DNA of 64,000 nt from Sphingomonas sp. PAMC 26621 (lineage in GTDB: Bacteria > Pseudomonadota > Alphaproteobacteria > Sphingomonadales > Sphingomonadaceae), in assembly GCF_000251145.1 (NCBI RefSeq), contig NZ_AIDW01000006.1, forward strand, positions 62,001 to 126,000, in the 5' to 3' direction. The translations under genes were made by a program, and so were the position numbers. The first letter of the stretch is position 1; every line of letters starts with the position of its first letter. Shown one piece after another: positions 18,163 to 27,516 of the stretch. Under the pieces are notes generated by a model that did not search any database, was not told where the DNA came from, and saw only the letters and a list, made by a program, of their open reading frames with translations.

Positions 18163-19698
18163 TCAGACGATCCGGCTGCCCGTCTCGCCCCAATATTGGT
18201 CGCGCAGCAGCCGTTTGTACAATTTGCCCGTCGCATGCCGCGGCAATTCCGCGGTGAAATCGATCTGGCGCGGCGTCTTCACCCCCGACAGTTCGGCGCG
18301 GCACCAGGCGATCAGTTCGGCGGCAAGCTCCGCCCCCGCTTCGTCCATGTTGACCGGCTGGACCACCGCGACGACGCGCTCGCCCATCTCCGCATCGGGC
18401 GCGCCGATCACCGCGACGTCGGCGACGCGCGGGTGGGTGATCAGCCGGTTCTCGATTTCCTGCGGGTAGATATTGACGCCGCCCGAGATGATCATGAAGC
18501 TCTTGCGATCGGTCAGGTACAGATAGCCGTCCGCGTCGATCCGCCCGATATCGCCGAGCGTCGACCAGCCGAACGCATTGCGCGCCTCGGCGGTCTTTTC
18601 GGGGTCGTTGTGATATTCGAACGCGCCGCCGCCCTCGAAATAGATCAGCCCTTCCTCGCCCGCCGCGATCTCCGCGCCATCCTCGCCGCAGACGTGGAGC
18701 ACGCCGTACGCCGCCTTGCCGACCGACCCGCGATGCGCGAGCCATTCGTTTGAGGCGATCGTGGTGAGGCCATTGCCCTCCGACCCGGCATAATATTCGA
18801 ACAGCACCGGCCCCCACCAGTCGATCATCGCTTCCTTGACCGGCACCGGGCACGGGGCGGCGGCATGGATCGCAACCTCGAGGCTCGACAGGTCGTGCCG
18901 TCCACGTGCTTGCGGATCGAGCTTGAGCAGCCGGACGAAATGCGTCGGCACCCATTGGCTCGCGGTGACGCGGTAGCGTTCGATCGCGGCCAGCGCGGCT
19001 TCGGGCTCGAAATGCGCCATCATCACGACGGTGCCGCCGAGCCGCTGGACTGTCATCGACCAGCGCAACGGGGCGGCATGGTAGAGCGGCGCGGGGCTGA
19101 GGTAGATGCTGTCGGGGCCGAGCCCGTAGAGACCGCGCGCGAGCATCTCGAGCACGGTGGTCGCTTCGATGTCGGGGTCTTCCGGCAGCGCGACGCGGAC
19201 GCCCTTGGGACGGCCGGTGGTACCCGACGAGTAGAGCATGTCGATCCCGGCGCGTTCGTCGGAGATCGGGTCGGCGGGCATTGTCGCGACCGCCGTGTCC
19301 CAGTCTTGCCAGCCGGAAATGACACCACCGACCGCGAAGCGTTGAAGCTCGGGCGCGACGTGTTCGGCGACCGCTGCCAACCCCGCCGACGCAACGACCA
19401 GCTTGGCGCCCGAATCCGTTAGGATGTAGCGCACTTCCGGCGCGGTCAGCTTGGTCGAGATGCAGACGAAGAACAGCCCGCTGCGCTGCGCCCCCCAGGC
19501 AATGTCGTAGAATTGCGGGGTGTTTTCGCAGAACAGCGCAATCGTGTCGCCCGCGTGCAGGCCATGCGCGCGGAACAGGTGCGCGGCGCGGTTGGCGCGC
19601 TGGTCGAGCTCGGCGAAGCTGATCGTCTCGCCGGTTTCGGCGACGATCAGCGCAGGCTTGCCCGGATCACTCCGCGCGTGGACGCATGGATGCGACAT
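18163..19698 (-). CDS. Acyl-CoA synthetase (AMP-dependent ligase)
   Basis: Activates a carboxylic acid to its CoA ester through an acyl-AMP intermediate. The product is 511 residues from the ATG at 19696-19698, which follows a GGGGAGGGG stretch. Motifs are YSSGTTGRPKG (about 156-166), YAGSEGNG, GWSTLGDIGRID, the hinge YLTDRKSFMIISGG and the C-terminal Lys in PRHATGKLYKR. The substrate cannot be read from sequence; fatty or aromatic acids are likely. It is the first gene of a pair with the crotonase and belongs to the surrounding fatty-acid/acyl-CoA gene set. Confidence 0.92.
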   Translation of the reverse strand: MSHPCVHARSDPGKPALIVAETGETISFAELDQRANRAAHLFRAHGLHAGDTIALFCENTPQFYDIAWGAQRSGLFFVCISTKLTAPEVRYILTDSGAKLVVASAGLAAVAEHVAPELQRFAVGGVISGWQDWDTAVATMPADPISDERAGIDMLYSSGTTGRPKGVRVALPEDPDIEATTVLEMLARGLYGLGPDSIYLSPAPLYHAAPLRWSMTVQRLGGTVVMMAHFEPEAALAAIERYRVTASQWVPTHFVRLLKLDPQARGRHDLSSLEVAIHAAAPCPVPVKEAMIDWWGPVLFEYYAGSEGNGLTTIASNEWLAHRGSVGKAAYGVLHVCGEDGAEIAAGEEGLIYFEGGGAFEYHNDPEKTAEARNAFGWSTLGDIGRIDADGYLYLTDRKSFMIISGGVNIYPQEIENRLITHPRVADVAVIGAPDAEMGERVVAVVQPVNMDEAGAELAAELIAWCRAELSGVKTPRQIDFTAELPRHATGKLYKRLLRDQYWGETGSRIV

Positions 19699-19812
19699 TC
19701 GCCAGCCCCTCCCCTGTAGATTCGTTTTCTTTTGCAACCCGATGCTAGCGCGGGGTGACGGGCGCGGCAACGGGGGAGTTTTGGAGGTGAGTAGGGCTCC
19801 GATCCCAAACGC

Positions 19813-19906
19813 CGTCATTTCCGCGAAGGCGGGAATCCATCGTCGCAACGGTCGGTTTTGGCGGCATGGCCAGCCAGTATGGATCTCCGCCGCCGCGGGG
19901 ATGACG
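19813..19906. repeat. D-type palindromic element (variant with CGTCATT end)
   Basis: Left arm CGTCATTTCCGCGAAGGCGG followed by GAATCCA; right arm TGGATCTCCGCCGCCGCGGG followed by GATGACG. The arms are imperfectly inverted. It occupies the spacer upstream of the acyl-CoA ligase, next to the helicase terminator. Confidence 0.75.
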
Positions 19907-19927
19907 GAATGGAGGGAGCTTACGCAC

Positions 19928-19958
19928 AAAAAAACGGCCGGTCCTTTCGGGCCGGCCG
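19928..19958 (-). terminator. Rho-independent terminator after the DEAD-box helicase
   Basis: On the minus strand: a 10 bp stem (CGGCCGGCCC... pairing with ...GGACCGGCCG, one wobble pair) with a GAAA loop, followed by seven T. It lies about 30 bases past the helicase stop. Confidence 0.9.
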
Positions 19959-19986
19959 CTCTTTAATCGTTCGAGGCCAGGACGCC

Positions 19987-21428
19987 TCAGCCAGCAGCAG
20001 GCGAACGCCGTCCGCCGCCGCCGCCAGCCGGGCGACCGCCGCCCGCCGGACGACCGCTGCCACCCGGACGACCACCACCGGCCGGACGACCAGCGCCCGC
20101 AGGACGGCCAGCGCCACCCGCCGGACGGCCTGCGCCGCCAGCGTTATACGGACGGCTGCCACCAGCAGGACGCTCGCCGGTCGGGCGCGCGGCATGCGTT
20201 GCGCGTGGCGGCGCACGGTGACGACCGCTCTCGTCGCGCGGACGATCGCTGACGTCCGAACCCGCCGGGCGGGCCGCCTTGATGCGGGCCGCTTCGGCCA
20301 TGAAGCCCTCGGGGAGCTTGACCATGTCGGGCTTGACGCGCGTCAGCTTCTCGATGTCGCGCAGGTAGCTCCGCTCGTCTCGGCGCAGAAGCTGATCGCA
20401 ATGCCCGATGCGCCGGCGCGTGCGGTACGCCCGATGCGGTGGACATATTGCTCTGCCACGTTGGGCAGCTCGAAGTTGAACACGTGGCTGACGCCCGAGA
20501 CGTCGATCCCGCGCGCCGCGATGTCGGTCGCGACCAGAACCTTGACCTTGCCGGTCTTGAACTCGCCGAGTGCACGCTCGCGCTGCGGCTGGCTCTTGTT
20601 GCCGTGGATCGCGTTGGCGGGAATGCCGTTCGCGCCCAGCAGCTTCACGACGCGGTCCGCGCCATGCTTGGTCCGCGTGAAGACGAGGCAACGCTCGATC
20701 GCGCCGTCCGCCAGCAGCATCGTCAGCAGCGCCTGCTTCTCGCCCTGGTTGACGAAATAGACATACTGCTCGACGCGCTCGGCCGTGCTCGACACCGGGG
20801 CGACCTTGACGGTCGCGGGATCGTTGAGGAACTGGTCGGCGAGCTCGCGGATCGCGTTCGGCATGGTGGCCGAGAAGAACAGCGTCTGGCGCACGCGCGG
20901 CAGCATCTTCACGATCTTGCGGAGCGCGTGGATGAAGCCGAGGTCGAGCATCTGGTCGGCTTCGTCGAGCACGAGGATCTCGAGCATCGCGAGGCTGACC
21001 ATCCGCTGCTCGATCAGGTCGAGCAGACGGCCCGGCGTGGCGACGAGGATGTCGACGCCGCGGCTCATGTCCTGGCGGTTCTTGTTGATGCTGGTCCCGC
21101 CGAACACCGTCGCGACGGTCATTTTCGAGAACTTGGCATAATCGCGCGCGCTATCGGCGATCTGGCTGGCGAGTTCGCGCGTCGGCGCGAGCACCAGCAT
21201 GCGGCAATGCGTCGGCAGGACGCGCTTGTCGGCGGCGACGAGGCGCTGGATCGACGGCAGCACGAATGCGGCGGTCTTGCCGGTGCCGGTCTGCGCGATG
21301 CCGAGCAGATCGCGGCCTTCGAGCAGCATCGGGATCGACTGTGCCTGGATCGGGGTGGGGGAGGTATAGCCCTTTGCTTCGAGCGCGCGGACGAGCGGCT
21401 CGGCAAGGCCGAGATGGGCGAAAGACAT
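19987..21428 (-). CDS. DEAD-box RNA helicase, RhlE-like (frame broken once)
   Basis: ATP-dependent RNA helicase. Motifs in order: Q motif (GYTSPTPIQ), AQTGTGKT, PTRELA, TPGRLLD, DEAD, SAT, ARGID and HRIGRTAR. After FCAE the frame is lost by one base at about 20377-20381. The restored frame gives DERSYLRDIEKLTR and continues to a C-terminal Gly/Arg/Pro/Ala-rich tail of AGRPAGG-type repeats, likely RNA-binding. Length 1442 bases is one short of 481 codons. The coordinates use the MSFAHLGL start; ATGs at 21443 and 21455 are alternatives. The RhlE assignment rests on layout. Followed by a strong terminator. Confidence 0.9.
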
Positions 21429-21923
21429 GAAAGTATATTCCATTGCATGTGCCATGGACGCACGTTCTCGACGCGCGGATGGCGGGGGGAGGATTTGACA
21501 CCCCGCGTGAAAAGGGAAGTCCGTTTGATAACGACCGAGGCGGAGCTGGGACGATAAAGTCCGATCACGCTGCATGACGCTTCGATGAGCGCCATATGGC
21601 CGAGGCGGGGGCGGAAGTCAAGGTTGGGTGTCGCGCGGGGAGACAGCCGTCACCCCGGCGGAGGCCGGGGCCGTTGTGTTTGTGTCCCGCCGTTGCCGTA
21701 AAACGGGGCGGCCCGGGCCTTTGCGAGACCCCTGCATAAAGATAGTCGTAGGTTTGGTCGTCACCCCTCGCCCCAAAAGGCAGCCGTCATGCTGAACTTG
21801 TTTCAGCATCCACCGCGCAGCAAGCATAGTCCGGACTCGCGGAGGGCTGGATCCTGAAACAAGTTCAGGATGACGGGCGGTTTTGCAGAACTCTCGCCCC
21901 CGCCGGGGTGACGACCAGTTACA
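21429..21923. other. Gene-free spacer with repeats
   Basis: No convincing gene. It holds the upstream region of the helicase gene, a half copy of a CCCCGG-type hairpin at 21648-21670, and a full B-type palindrome at 21785-21875. The rest is ordinary high-GC spacer. Confidence 0.7.
21785..21875. repeat. B-type palindromic element
   Basis: Left arm CGTCATGCTGAACTTGTTTC followed by AGCATCCA; right arm TGGATCCTGAAACAAGTTCA followed by GGATGACG. It has the same two-hairpin plan and the same CGTCA...TGACG ends as the A type, with different hairpin sequence. It is the only copy in the window. Confidence 0.85.
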
Positions 21924-22349
21924 TCACCCGACCCGGTTCGCCTCCAGCCCGGCGCGGAAATTATCCGGCAGCGTGGTCAGCCCGCCACTCGCGCTCATCA
22001 CGATCACGACGTCGCAGGTCGCGACGCACACGCCTTTCTGGAACGCCGCCGACAGGATCTGCCAGCTACGATTGCCGATCTCGCCGATCCCGGTCGCGAT
22101 CTCGACGTCATCGGGGAAATACGCCTCGGCAAGATAATTGACCTCGACTCGCGCGACCAGCCAGCGATGCCCCGACCAGCCCGAAAGCTCGAGCGCGCGG
22201 TTGAACCGGACGCGCGCGCTTTCGAACAGCGCCGCCATCGCGACGTTGTTGATATGGCCGAGCACATCGAGGTCCTGGAACCGCGTCTGGATCGTCGTCC
22301 TATGCGGATAGTGCGCGGGGTTCTGCCGCGCCGGATCGGGCCGCGCCAT
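21924..22349 (-). CDS. Acyl-CoA thioesterase (4HBT hot-dog family)
   Basis: A 141-residue hot-dog protein that probably hydrolyses acyl-CoA thioesters. TRFQDLDVLGHINNVAM (about 22-38) is the family motif with the catalytic Asp. Typical strands follow (VARVEVNYLAEAYFPDDVEI). The ATG lies immediately beside the stop of the upstream SDR gene, so the two are co-transcribed. It would serve to recycle CoA in the thiolase-SDR-thioesterase operon. Confidence 0.88.
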   Translation of the reverse strand: MARPDPARQNPAHYPHRTTIQTRFQDLDVLGHINNVAMAALFESARVRFNRALELSGWSGHRWLVARVEVNYLAEAYFPDDVEIATGIGEIGNRSWQILSAAFQKGVCVATCDVVIVMSASGGLTTLPDNFRAGLEANRVG

Positions 22350-23132
22350 TCAACGCGGCGCCATCCGGATCGCGCCGTCGAGTCGCACGTCCTCGCCGTT
22401 GAAATAGCTGTTCTCGACCATCGCGAGCGCGAGCTTGGCATATTCCTCGGGCTTTCCCAGCCGCTTGGGGAAGGGGACCGAGGCGGCGAGATTGTCCTTC
22501 ACCTGCTGCGGCGCGCCCTGCATCAACGGCGTCTCGAAGATGCCGGGGAGGATCGTATTGACGCGAATCCCTTCGCCCATCAGGTCGCGCGCGATCGGCA
22601 GTGTCATCCCGACGACCCCGCCCTTGGACGCGGAATAGGCGGCCTGGCCGATCTGCCCGTCCTCGGCGGCGACGCTCGCGGTCATCACGATCGCGCCGCG
22701 CTCGCCGTCTTCACCGGGCGACAGCGTCAGCATTCCCGCCGCCGACTTGGCGACGCAGCGGAACGTGCCGACGAGGTTGATCTGGATGAGCCAGTCGAAC
22801 GCCGCCAGGCTGAAATGCTTGATGCTGCCGTCTTCCTTGGAACGGCTCGCGGTCTTCATCGCATTGCCGGTCCCCGCGCAGCAGATGAGGATGGATTCCT
22901 GGCCGTGCGCCGCGCGCGCCTTTGCGAAGCCTGCGTCGACCGAGTCTTCGGACGTAACGTTCACTTCGCAGAAGGTGCCGCCGATCTCGGCAGCGATCGC
23001 TTCGCCCTTCTCTGCCTGCATGTCGAAGATCGCGACCTTGACGCCTCTTGCGGCAAGTGCGCGGGCGGTGGCGGCACCGAGGCCGGAGGCGCCGCCGGCG
23101 ACGACCGCGGCGGTGGTGGAGTCGAGAATCAT
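22350..23132 (-). CDS. SDR-family 3-hydroxyacyl-CoA dehydrogenase-like oxidoreductase
   Basis: A 260-residue short-chain dehydrogenase. NAD-binding GGASGLGAATA is at about 13-23, the CAG motif at about 85-87 and the catalytic YSASK at about 161-165. The sequence resembles type-2 3-hydroxyacyl-CoA dehydrogenases (SDR 17-beta-HSD10-like), which fits its place between a thiolase and a thioesterase. An E-type palindrome separates it from the thiolase. Confidence 0.9.
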   Translation of the reverse strand: MILDSTTAAVVAGGASGLGAATARALAARGVKVAIFDMQAEKGEAIAAEIGGTFCEVNVTSEDSVDAGFAKARAAHGQESILICCAGTGNAMKTASRSKEDGSIKHFSLAAFDWLIQINLVGTFRCVAKSAAGMLTLSPGEDGERGAIVMTASVAAEDGQIGQAAYSASKGGVVGMTLPIARDLMGEGIRVNTILPGIFETPLMQGAPQQVKDNLAASVPFPKRLGKPEEYAKLALAMVENSYFNGEDVRLDGAIRMAPR

Positions 23133-23160
23133 GTTGGGGTCCCTCCCTTGGAACAAGAAC

Positions 23161-23263
23161 GCCCCTTCCCTTCGGGGGAGGGGATGGGGGTGGGGCGTGC
23201 CTCGCAGAGAGGTTTGCCCTGCTCGACTTCCCCACCCCAACCCCTCCCCTGAAGGAGAGGGGC
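23161..23263. repeat. E-type palindromic element between thiolase and SDR genes
   Basis: Left arm GCCCCTTCCCTTCGGGGGAG followed by GGGATGGGGGTGGGG; right arm CCCCACCCCAACCCCTCCCC followed by TGAAGGAGAGGGGC. It sits inside an apparent operon, so its RNA hairpin could reduce expression of the downstream SDR and thioesterase genes (inference). Confidence 0.85.
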
Positions 23264-23272
23264 TAAGTCGGA

Positions 23273-24445
23273 TCAAAGCCGCTCGATGATCGTGACGTTG
23301 GCGATCCCGCCGCCCTCGCACATCGTCTGCAAGCCATAGCGCCCGCCCGAGGCGTGCAGCGCACGGACCAGGGTCGCCATCAGCTTCGTGCCCGACGCTC
23401 CCAGCGGATGCCCCAGGGCGATCGCGCCGCCGTTGACGTTCAACCGCGCATGGTCCGCCCCGGTATGCTTGAGCCACGCGAGCGGCACGGGAGCGAACGC
23501 CTCGTTGACCTCGTACAGGTCGATATCCTCGATCTTCATCCCCGAGCGCTGCAACGCGCGGTCGGTCGCGAACAGCGGTTCCTCGAGCATGATCACCGGG
23601 TCTCCGCCGGTAACCGTCAGGTTGACGATCCGCGCGAGCGGGGTCAGCCCGTGTTCCTTCAACGCGCGTTCGCTGACGATCATCACCGCCGACGCGCCGT
23701 CGCAGATCTGGCTGGCGTTGGCGGCGGTGATGTTGCCGCCTTCCTGCAACAGCTTGACCGCGCCGATGCTCTCCAGCGTCGCGTCCGCGCGGATGCCCTC
23801 GTCGGTGCGATGGCTGATGATGCCGTCGGGCGTCTCGACGTCGAGCGCGAGGATTTCCTTGTCGAACGCCCCCCGCTCGGTCGCGGCGGCGGCGCGGCGG
23901 TGGCTTTCGACCGCGAAGGTGTCGAGCTGCTCGCGGGTGAAGCCGTGCTTCTTGACGATCATCTCCGCGCCCATGAACTGGCTGAACAGGATGCCCGGGT
24001 ATTTCTCCTCGAGCAGCGGCGACTTGTAGTTGCCCAGCCCCTCTTTCATGAACAGCGTCGCGGTGGTGCCCATCGGGACGCGAGTCATGCTCTCGACGCC
24101 TGCCGCGATCACGATGTCCTGCGTCCCCGACATTACCGCCTGCGCCGCGAACTGCATCGCCTGTTGCGAGGAGCCGCACTGCCGGTCGATCGACACCGCG
24201 GGGACGCTGTCAGGCAGGTTCTTTGCCGCGAGCACCGCGTTGCGGCCGACCTGGCCAGCCTGCTGCCCGCCCTGCATCACGCAACCCATGATCACGTCGT
24301 CGACCGCCGCGCCGTCGATCCCGGTGCGTTCCACGATCGCGTCGAGCACCGATGCCGCCAGGTCGACCGGATGCCAGCCGGCAAGCTTTCCGCCTCGCTT
24401 GCCGCCAGCGGTGCGCACTGCGTCCACGATATAGGCCTCGGCCAT
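23273..24445 (-). CDS. Acetyl-CoA acyltransferase (thiolase)
   Basis: Cleaves 3-ketoacyl-CoA in beta-oxidation, or the reverse condensation. The product is 390 residues. The nucleophile is C90 in DRQCGSSQQA, the catalytic His lies in GGAIALGHPLGASG and the second Cys in MCEGGGIAN near the C terminus. The ATG at 24443-24445 follows GGAGAG. It leads an operon with the SDR and thioesterase genes and is divergent from the nitroreductase gene. Confidence 0.95.
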   Translation of the reverse strand: MAEAYIVDAVRTAGGKRGGKLAGWHPVDLAASVLDAIVERTGIDGAAVDDVIMGCVMQGGQQAGQVGRNAVLAAKNLPDSVPAVSIDRQCGSSQQAMQFAAQAVMSGTQDIVIAAGVESMTRVPMGTTATLFMKEGLGNYKSPLLEEKYPGILFSQFMGAEMIVKKHGFTREQLDTFAVESHRRAAAATERGAFDKEILALDVETPDGIISHRTDEGIRADATLESIGAVKLLQEGGNITAANASQICDGASAVMIVSERALKEHGLTPLARIVNLTVTGGDPVIMLEEPLFATDRALQRSGMKIEDIDLYEVNEAFAPVPLAWLKHTGADHARLNVNGGAIALGHPLGASGTKLMATLVRALHASGGRYGLQTMCEGGGIANVTIIERL

Positions 24446-24546
24446 GCTCGACTCTCCATAAGGGTTGTATTTTGCAACTGTCTTGCCCTGAATGGTGGCG
24501 GCGGGCAAGAGTGCGGTTGCATACCCAAGGCTCGAAAGGATATTCC

Positions 24547-25212
24547 ATGACCGTCAGCGAGGCGATTGCGGCGCGGCGTTCGGTACGCGGGTTCCTGCCG
24601 ACGCCGATCGATCCGGAGGTGCTGCGCGGGCTGGTCACCAAGGCCGCGCGCGCGGCGACCGGCGGCAATCTCCAGCCGTGGCACGTCGACCTGCTGACCG
24701 GCGCGCCGCTCGTCGCGCTGAAGGAGACGATCGCCGCGAAACTGTGGCGCGGCGAGAGCGAGGAACCCGCCTACGCCATCTACCCGACCGACCTCGTCGC
24801 GCCCTATCGTGACCGGCGTTTCGCGGTCGGCGAGGCGCTGTACGGCGAACTTGGTATCCCGCGCGCGGACAAGGCGGCGCGGCGGCTGTGGTTCGCGCGC
24901 AACTTCCAGTTCTTCGGCGCGCCCGCCGCGCTGTTCTGCAGCGTCGACCGGCGGATGGGGCCGCCGCAATGGTCCGACCTCGGCATGTATCTGCAGAACG
25001 TGATGCTGCTCGCGGTGGAGGCGGGGCTGGCGACCTGCGCGCAGGAGTGCTGGGCGATGTATCCCGAGACGGTCGGCGCGGCGATCGGTATTCCGGCGGA
25101 GCGGATGCTGTTCTGCGGGATGGCGATCGGCGTGGAGGATCCCGCCGATCCCGCGAACGCGCTGCGGACCGAGCGGGCCGATGTGACGGAGTGGTTGACG
25201 ATCCGGAACTGA
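24547..25212 (+). CDS. Nitroreductase family protein
   Basis: An FMN-dependent oxidoreductase of 221 residues. It starts SEAIAARRSVRGFLPTP, the phosphate-binding Arg/Ser segment of the family, followed by AARAATGGNLQPWH. QNVMLLAVEAGLATCAQE is the conserved central helix. The physiological substrate is unknown. It is divergent from the thiolase gene and convergent with the flavin reductase gene. Confidence 0.9.
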   Translation: MTVSEAIAARRSVRGFLPTPIDPEVLRGLVTKAARAATGGNLQPWHVDLLTGAPLVALKETIAAKLWRGESEEPAYAIYPTDLVAPYRDRRFAVGEALYGELGIPRADKAARRLWFARNFQFFGAPAALFCSVDRRMGPPQWSDLGMYLQNVMLLAVEAGLATCAQECWAMYPETVGAAIGIPAERMLFCGMAIGVEDPADPANALRTERADVTEWLTIRN

Positions 25213-25262
25213 CGGGGCGAGGCTTAGAGGGCGGCGGGGCCGGCCGCTTCACCCCGGCCCCC

Positions 25263-25892
25263 TCACCCCGGCCGCGGCATCTTGAACAGCGCGTCTGCGC
25301 CGATCTCGAAGTAATCCGCCGGGCCGCCCCCGCGCAGGATCGGATGCGCCGCCGCGGTCTGATAGGCGCCGTCGGCGATCAGCGCCGGCGCGATGTGGAT
25401 GCCGATCACTTCGCCGAGGATCATCCACTGGTCGAGCTCGCGGCCGTCGGTGGTCTTCAGCCGCAGCGTCTGGGTGTGGCGGCATTCGAACGCGACCGGG
25501 CTCGCCGCGACGCGCGGCGGCTTGACCAGCCGCGACGGCACCGTCGCAAGCTTCGCCAGATCGAACTCGTCGACCTCCGGCCCCACCGTCGCCGCGCTCG
25601 CATTCATCGCGTCGGCGAGATCGCGCGTGACGAGGTTCCACACGAACTCGCCGGTCGCGGTGATGTTGGCGGCGCTGTCCTTCCACCCCATCGATGCGAA
25701 GCCGATGATCGGCGGGCGATAATTGAACAGGTTGAAGAAGCTGTACGGCGCCAGGTTACGCGTCCCGTCCTCCGCGAGCGTGCTGATCCAGCCGATCGGG
25801 CGCGGCGCGACGATCGCATTCAGGGGGTCGTGGTCGAGCCCGGGGACGCCCGCATGGCCATCGCGCGGCTCGTAGAACAGAAGGTCGGACAT
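25263..25892 (-). CDS. Flavin reductase family protein
   Basis: A 209-residue FMN-binding split-barrel protein. VAPRPIGWISTLAEDGTRNL (about 28-47) and APYSFFNLFNYRPPIIGF are the flavin-binding signature of the DIM6/NtaB group. It would supply reduced flavin or act as a small oxidoreductase. The ATG at 25890-25892 has GAGGA about nine bases upstream. Confidence 0.9.
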   Translation of the reverse strand: MSDLLFYEPRDGHAGVPGLDHDPLNAIVAPRPIGWISTLAEDGTRNLAPYSFFNLFNYRPPIIGFASMGWKDSAANITATGEFVWNLVTRDLADAMNASAATVGPEVDEFDLAKLATVPSRLVKPPRVAASPVAFECRHTQTLRLKTTDGRELDQWMILGEVIGIHIAPALIADGAYQTAAAHPILRGGGPADYFEIGADALFKMPRPG

Positions 25893-25984
25893 GGAATTAT
25901 CCTCGGATGCGGTTAGCGGTGGGCGACGGCGGGGATCGGGGCTAGGTGTAACCATTCCCGGCGAAGGCTCGAATAGGTACCTGC

Positions 25985-26740
25985 ATGACCGACGCAACCC
26001 GCTCCCCCGACATTCCGCTGCAAGGGTCGGCCACGCCGATCTATCGGCATCGCCTCACAACGCGGATCTGGCATTGGGTGTCCGCGATCACGGTTTTCAT
26101 CATGATCGGCAGCGGGCTGACGATCCTCAACGCGCATCCGCACCTTTATTGGGGGCAGTTCGGCGCGAATTCGGATCATCCCTGGCTCAATACCCCGCAT
26201 GTGCCATCGTTCCTGACGATCCCGGCCGGGTATAATCTCGCGGTCGCGCGGCGCTGGCATCTGCTGTTTGCGCTGGTGCTCGGGTTCGGGCTGCTGCTCT
26301 ACATGGTCGCGAGCCTGATCAACCGGCATTTCCAGCGCGACCTGGCGATCCGCCCGCGCGAACTCGCGCCAGCGCACCTGTGGTATGATGCCAAGGAACA
26401 TGCCGCGCTGCGCTTCCACGACCCCAGGCAGCCCAACGCGCGCAACATCTTCCAGAAGCTCGCTTACGTGCTCGCGATCTTCATCCTGTTGCCCGCGATG
26501 ATCCTGTCCGGGCTGGCGCTGTCGCCGGGCATGGATGCCGCGTGGCCGTGGCTGCTCGACCTGATGGGCGGGCGCGCGTCGGCGCGCTCGGTGCATTTCA
26601 TCGCGATGGTGGGGGTGGTGCTGTTCATCATCGTTCACCTCGCGCTCGTCATCCTGGCGGGGGCATGGCCCGAGACACGCTCGATGATTACCGGCTGGTG
26701 GCGAATCCCCGGCCACGACAAGCGCGAGGACGCAGCATGA
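25985..26740 (+). CDS. Cytochrome b/b6-domain membrane protein (b561-like)
   Basis: A 251-residue membrane protein with about four hydrophobic segments. Candidate haem ligands are His residues in RIWHWVSAIT, RRWHLLFAL, SVHFIAMVG and IVHLALV. It is the likely membrane anchor and electron-transfer partner of the molybdopterin oxidoreductase encoded next, whose ATG overlaps this stop (ATGA). Confidence 0.88.
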   Translation: MTDATRSPDIPLQGSATPIYRHRLTTRIWHWVSAITVFIMIGSGLTILNAHPHLYWGQFGANSDHPWLNTPHVPSFLTIPAGYNLAVARRWHLLFALVLGFGLLLYMVASLINRHFQRDLAIRPRELAPAHLWYDAKEHAALRFHDPRQPNARNIFQKLAYVLAIFILLPAMILSGLALSPGMDAAWPWLLDLMGGRASARSVHFIAMVGVVLFIIVHLALVILAGAWPETRSMITGWWRIPGHDKREDAA

Positions 26741-27498
26741 GCAGCCTGATCACCCGTCGCGCCCTGGTGACGACCGCCGCGCTCGGTTCCGGCGCCTTGC
26801 TCGCCGGGTGCGACCGCATCGCCGATCTCCCGGCGGCGCGGAAGATCCTGTTCTCGGGCGAGAAGCTCAACATGGGGTTGCAGCGCGCGCTGTCGAACCG
26901 GCACAGCCTCGCGCCCGAATATCGCGCCGACCAGATGTCGCCGTTCTTCCGCACCAACGGCACCAGCAACCCCGGCACCCCCGAATATGCCGCGATGGTC
27001 GCGGACAAGTTCGCAAGCTGGCGGCTCAAGGTCGGTGGCCTCGTCACGCGGCCGCTCGCGATCTCGCACCAGCAGTTGATGGCGATGCCCGCGCGCACCC
27101 AGATCACGCGGCACGACTGCGTCGAGGGCTGGAGCGCGATCGGCAAGTGGCACGGGCCGATGCTCGGCAGCGTGCTCAAGGCGGCGGGGGTGAAGGACAG
27201 CGCGCGCTACATCGTCTTCATCTGTGCCGACCTCTATTCGGGCGCGCACTACTATGAATCGATCGACCTGATCGACGCGTTCCACCCGCAGACGATCCTG
27301 GCGTGGGGAATGAACGACCAGTTGCTCGACGTTGGCCACGGTGCGCCGGTGCGGCTGCGGCTCGAGCGCCAGCTTGGCTACAAGCAGGCCAAATACGTCA
27401 TGGCGATCGATGCGGTGGCTTCGCTTGCGGGCATCGGGCTCGGCAAGGGCGGCTATTGGGAGGATAATGTCGATTACGATTGGTATGCGGGCATTTGA
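26737..27498 (+). CDS. Molybdopterin-dependent oxidoreductase (sulfite-oxidase fold)
   Basis: A 253-residue protein with a twin-arginine leader (TRRALVTTAALGSGALLAGC), probably a Tat-exported lipoprotein. The Mo-ligating Cys lies in TRHDCVEGWSAIGKWHGP (about residue 128). The layout resembles YedY/MsrP-type enzymes but is shorter. With the cytochrome b subunit it should form a membrane-bound periplasmic oxidoreductase. Substrate unknown; reduction of an oxidised sulphur compound is one possibility. Confidence 0.88.
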   Translation: MSSLITRRALVTTAALGSGALLAGCDRIADLPAARKILFSGEKLNMGLQRALSNRHSLAPEYRADQMSPFFRTNGTSNPGTPEYAAMVADKFASWRLKVGGLVTRPLAISHQQLMAMPARTQITRHDCVEGWSAIGKWHGPMLGSVLKAAGVKDSARYIVFICADLYSGAHYYESIDLIDAFHPQTILAWGMNDQLLDVGHGAPVRLRLERQLGYKQAKYVMAIDAVASLAGIGLGKGGYWEDNVDYDWYAGI

Positions 27499-27516
27499 CG
27501 CGTTAGTGGGCCGCAC

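Noticed and set aside
19990..20130. Short tandem repeats resembling a CRISPR-like array
   Set aside because: They encode the AGRPAGG-type tail of the helicase, are only about 15-24 bases, vary, and have no spacers of even length.
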